From Lactobacillus sp. (lineage in GTDB: Bacteria; Bacillota; Bacilli; Lactobacillales; Lactobacillaceae): DNA of 5,827 bases. The stretch lies in contig DMZB01000342.1 of NCBI GenBank assembly GCA_003482405.1, positions 1-5,827 of the forward strand, given 5' to 3'. Both the position numbers and the translations under genes were made by a program. Below the pieces are notes generated by a model, which saw nothing but the letters and a program-made list of their open reading frames with translations, did not search any database and was not told the DNA's origin. Shown one piece after another: positions 4,498-5,827 of this stretch; within the stretch, counting starts at the first letter, position 1, and every line of letters begins with the position of its first letter.

Positions 4498-5827
4498 TCA
4501 TTTACGAAAAGTAATCGTGAACGTAGTGCCATGTGGCTGATTATCGGACACAGAGATCTTAGCACGATTGAGTGTGACAAGCTGAGTCACAATGGCCAGG
4601 CCTAAACCGGTTCCGGGAATCTTGCTAGAACGTGCCTGATCAACGCGGTAGAAACGTTCAAAGATATGCGCTTTATCCGCATCACTAATACCCGCGCCTT
4701 CATCACTGATGATTAATTCAGTCCTGTTTTCATGCGGCTGGACCGCCAGCGTGATTTTGCTGGTCGCTGGTGAATATTTGGCAGCATTATCTAAAATAGC
4801 CAGTACGATTTGCCGAATACTATCATCGCTACCTAAAATTTCTGCGTGTTCCGGCGTTGACAAACTAATCGACTGGCTAACGTTTTGTTGATAGTCGGCA
4901 ACCATCGTTTTTAATAATGGACTTAAATCTAATGGTTTTAAGTCTAGCTGCAGTTGATCATTGCGGCTAATAGCCAACAAATTTTCAACCAGATGCTGCA
5001 TCCGCAATGATTCCTCATCCAGATATTTGAGCGAATCTGGAATGATTTCAGGATGCTGCTCACCTCGACGACGTAACAGACTGACGTGACCACGAATCCC
5101 AGCTAGTGGCGTCCGTAATTCATGTGACGCGTCGGATACAAATTGATGCTCACGCTGCATCCGCTCATTAAGTGAAGCCAACAACTGATTGAAACTAACC
5201 GCTAACTGATTGACTTCGGTTGGTTCATTTGGAACAGGCAATGACTGCTGTAACTGTCCTGTGTCATGTGCACGCTCCTGAGCCGCCGCCGTTAAGTTTG
5301 TCAATGGCTTAGTCAAACGTCGAGACATTAATAGAATCAACAAAACACCAACAATTAAACTCAGTAATGCCACAAGTAACACTGCCTCCAATGTCACCCG
5401 AACAACATGCAAAATGTAATTCATACTAAGCCAGATTTGATAGTAGGCACGTTTAGTCAGTTTGCTACGATAATAGAAAACACCGTCGTCATCGACGATG
5501 CGTACCGCTGGAGACGGCGAAACACCAGTACTTTTCGCTTTTAAATAGGCTTTGGTACCTGGTGAATAAAACGTGTCATTGATTTTGCCAGCTTTATTAA
5601 TTGTTTCAATCTTGACATACGTGTCAGAAGTGTCTTCCTCACTCGCCGTTTCCCACGCATCCCAGTTTGGCGATTTATGAACAAAGGAATCCTGTAGGGA
5701 ATCAATCATGTTAGCCGCCTCCGCTTCACGATTGCGAATCAGAAACGTACTGACGACGCCAGCGGTCACAACCACGTTAAGTATCGTTGTGACGAGCAAA
5801 ATAACGATATAGGTGCGGATAATCACC
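4498..5827 (-). CDS. Sensor histidine kinase of a two-component system (5' end at window edge)
   Basis: A 442-residue reading frame running to the right edge. The first possible start is a GTG at 5826-5824, with too little sequence beyond it to judge a ribosome binding site, so a few N-terminal residues may be missing. Domains in order: membrane helix about 6-30; an extracytoplasmic region of about 105 residues with acidic patches (SEEDTSD, VDDDG); membrane helix about 140-167; HAMP about 168-222; dimerisation/phosphoacceptor with H235 in SDASHELRTPL; ATPase domain with N box DNAAKYSP (N347), G1 DEGAGI (375-380), F box FERFYR (389-394) and G2 GTGLGL (405-410). All catalytic motifs are intact. 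It is of the type paired with OmpR-family regulators; the regulator is not visible and probably lies upstream, outside the window. The stimulus is unknown; envelope stress is a guess from the downstream lipid-carrier genes. Confidence 0.95.
   Translation of the reverse strand, partial: VIIRTYIVILLVTTILNVVVTAGVVSTFLIRNREAEAANMIDSLQDSFVHKSPNWDAWETASEEDTSDTYVKIETINKAGKINDTFYSPGTKAYLKAKSTGVSPSPAVRIVDDDGVFYYRSKLTKRAYYQIWLSMNYILHVVRVTLEAVLLVALLSLIVGVLLILLMSRRLTKPLTNLTAAAQERAHDTGQLQQSLPVPNEPTEVNQLAVSFNQLLASLNERMQREHQFVSDASHELRTPLAGIRGHVSLLRRRGEQHPEIIPDSLKYLDEESLRMQHLVENLLAISRNDQLQLDLKPLDLSPLLKTMVADYQQNVSQSISLSTPEHAEILGSDDSIRQIVLAILDNAAKYSPATSKITLAVQPHENRTELIISDEGAGISDADKAHIFERFYRVDQARSSKIPGTGLGLAIVTQLVTLNRAKISVSDNQPHGTTFTITFRK

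Overview
The window looks like chromosomal DNA of a low-to-moderate GC Gram-positive bacterium, most probably a member of Lactobacillaceae. The reasons are strong AGGAGG-type ribosome binding sites, tight gene spacing, a wall-anchored repeat protein with a sorting signal (LPLTD in place of LPxTG), and a DedA / GtrB-like glycosyltransferase / PAP2 set typical of Firmicutes envelopes. Genus and species cannot be fixed from the sequence alone.

Layout. (1) Bases 3-1361, + strand: the C-terminal part of a large surface protein, with about 2.7 visible Ig-like repeats of 102 residues, a roughly 140-residue Gly/Asn/Ser/Thr linker and a C-terminal sorting signal. Its N-terminus lies left of the window. 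A long hairpin (1412-1465) follows it. (2) Bases 1525-1719, + strand: a small orphan gene of 64 codons with a good ribosome binding site. (3) Bases 1720-1850: a convergent gap with a perfect 18-bp inverted repeat that ends the leftward operon. (4) Bases 4382 down to 1851, - strand: a four-gene, tightly coupled operon transcribed as dedA-like > GT2 > PAP2 > 81-aa protein. (5) Bases 4383-4497: an intergenic leader whose - strand RNA folds into a 21-pair hairpin followed by U residues. The hairpin buries the dedA ribosome binding site and abuts its ATG. (6) Bases 4498 to the right edge, - strand: a sensor histidine kinase whose start lies at or beyond the edge.

How the genes may work together. 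The three recognisable operon products share one theme by family knowledge, the undecaprenyl-phosphate (Und-P) lipid carrier. DedA proteins include Und-P flippases, GtrB/CsbB-type GT2 enzymes load a sugar onto Und-P, and PAP2 proteins include Und-PP phosphatases. The fourth product is a small predicted helical protein of unknown role; a weak resemblance to enterocin-A-type bacteriocin immunity proteins is noted. The kinase lies just upstream on the same strand and may sense envelope state, but no response regulator is visible. The most unusual element is the hairpin between the kinase and dedA. It looks like an intrinsic terminator and like a device that hides the ribosome binding site, so the operon may be controlled there. 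No RNA gene, transposon, CRISPR array or origin was seen.
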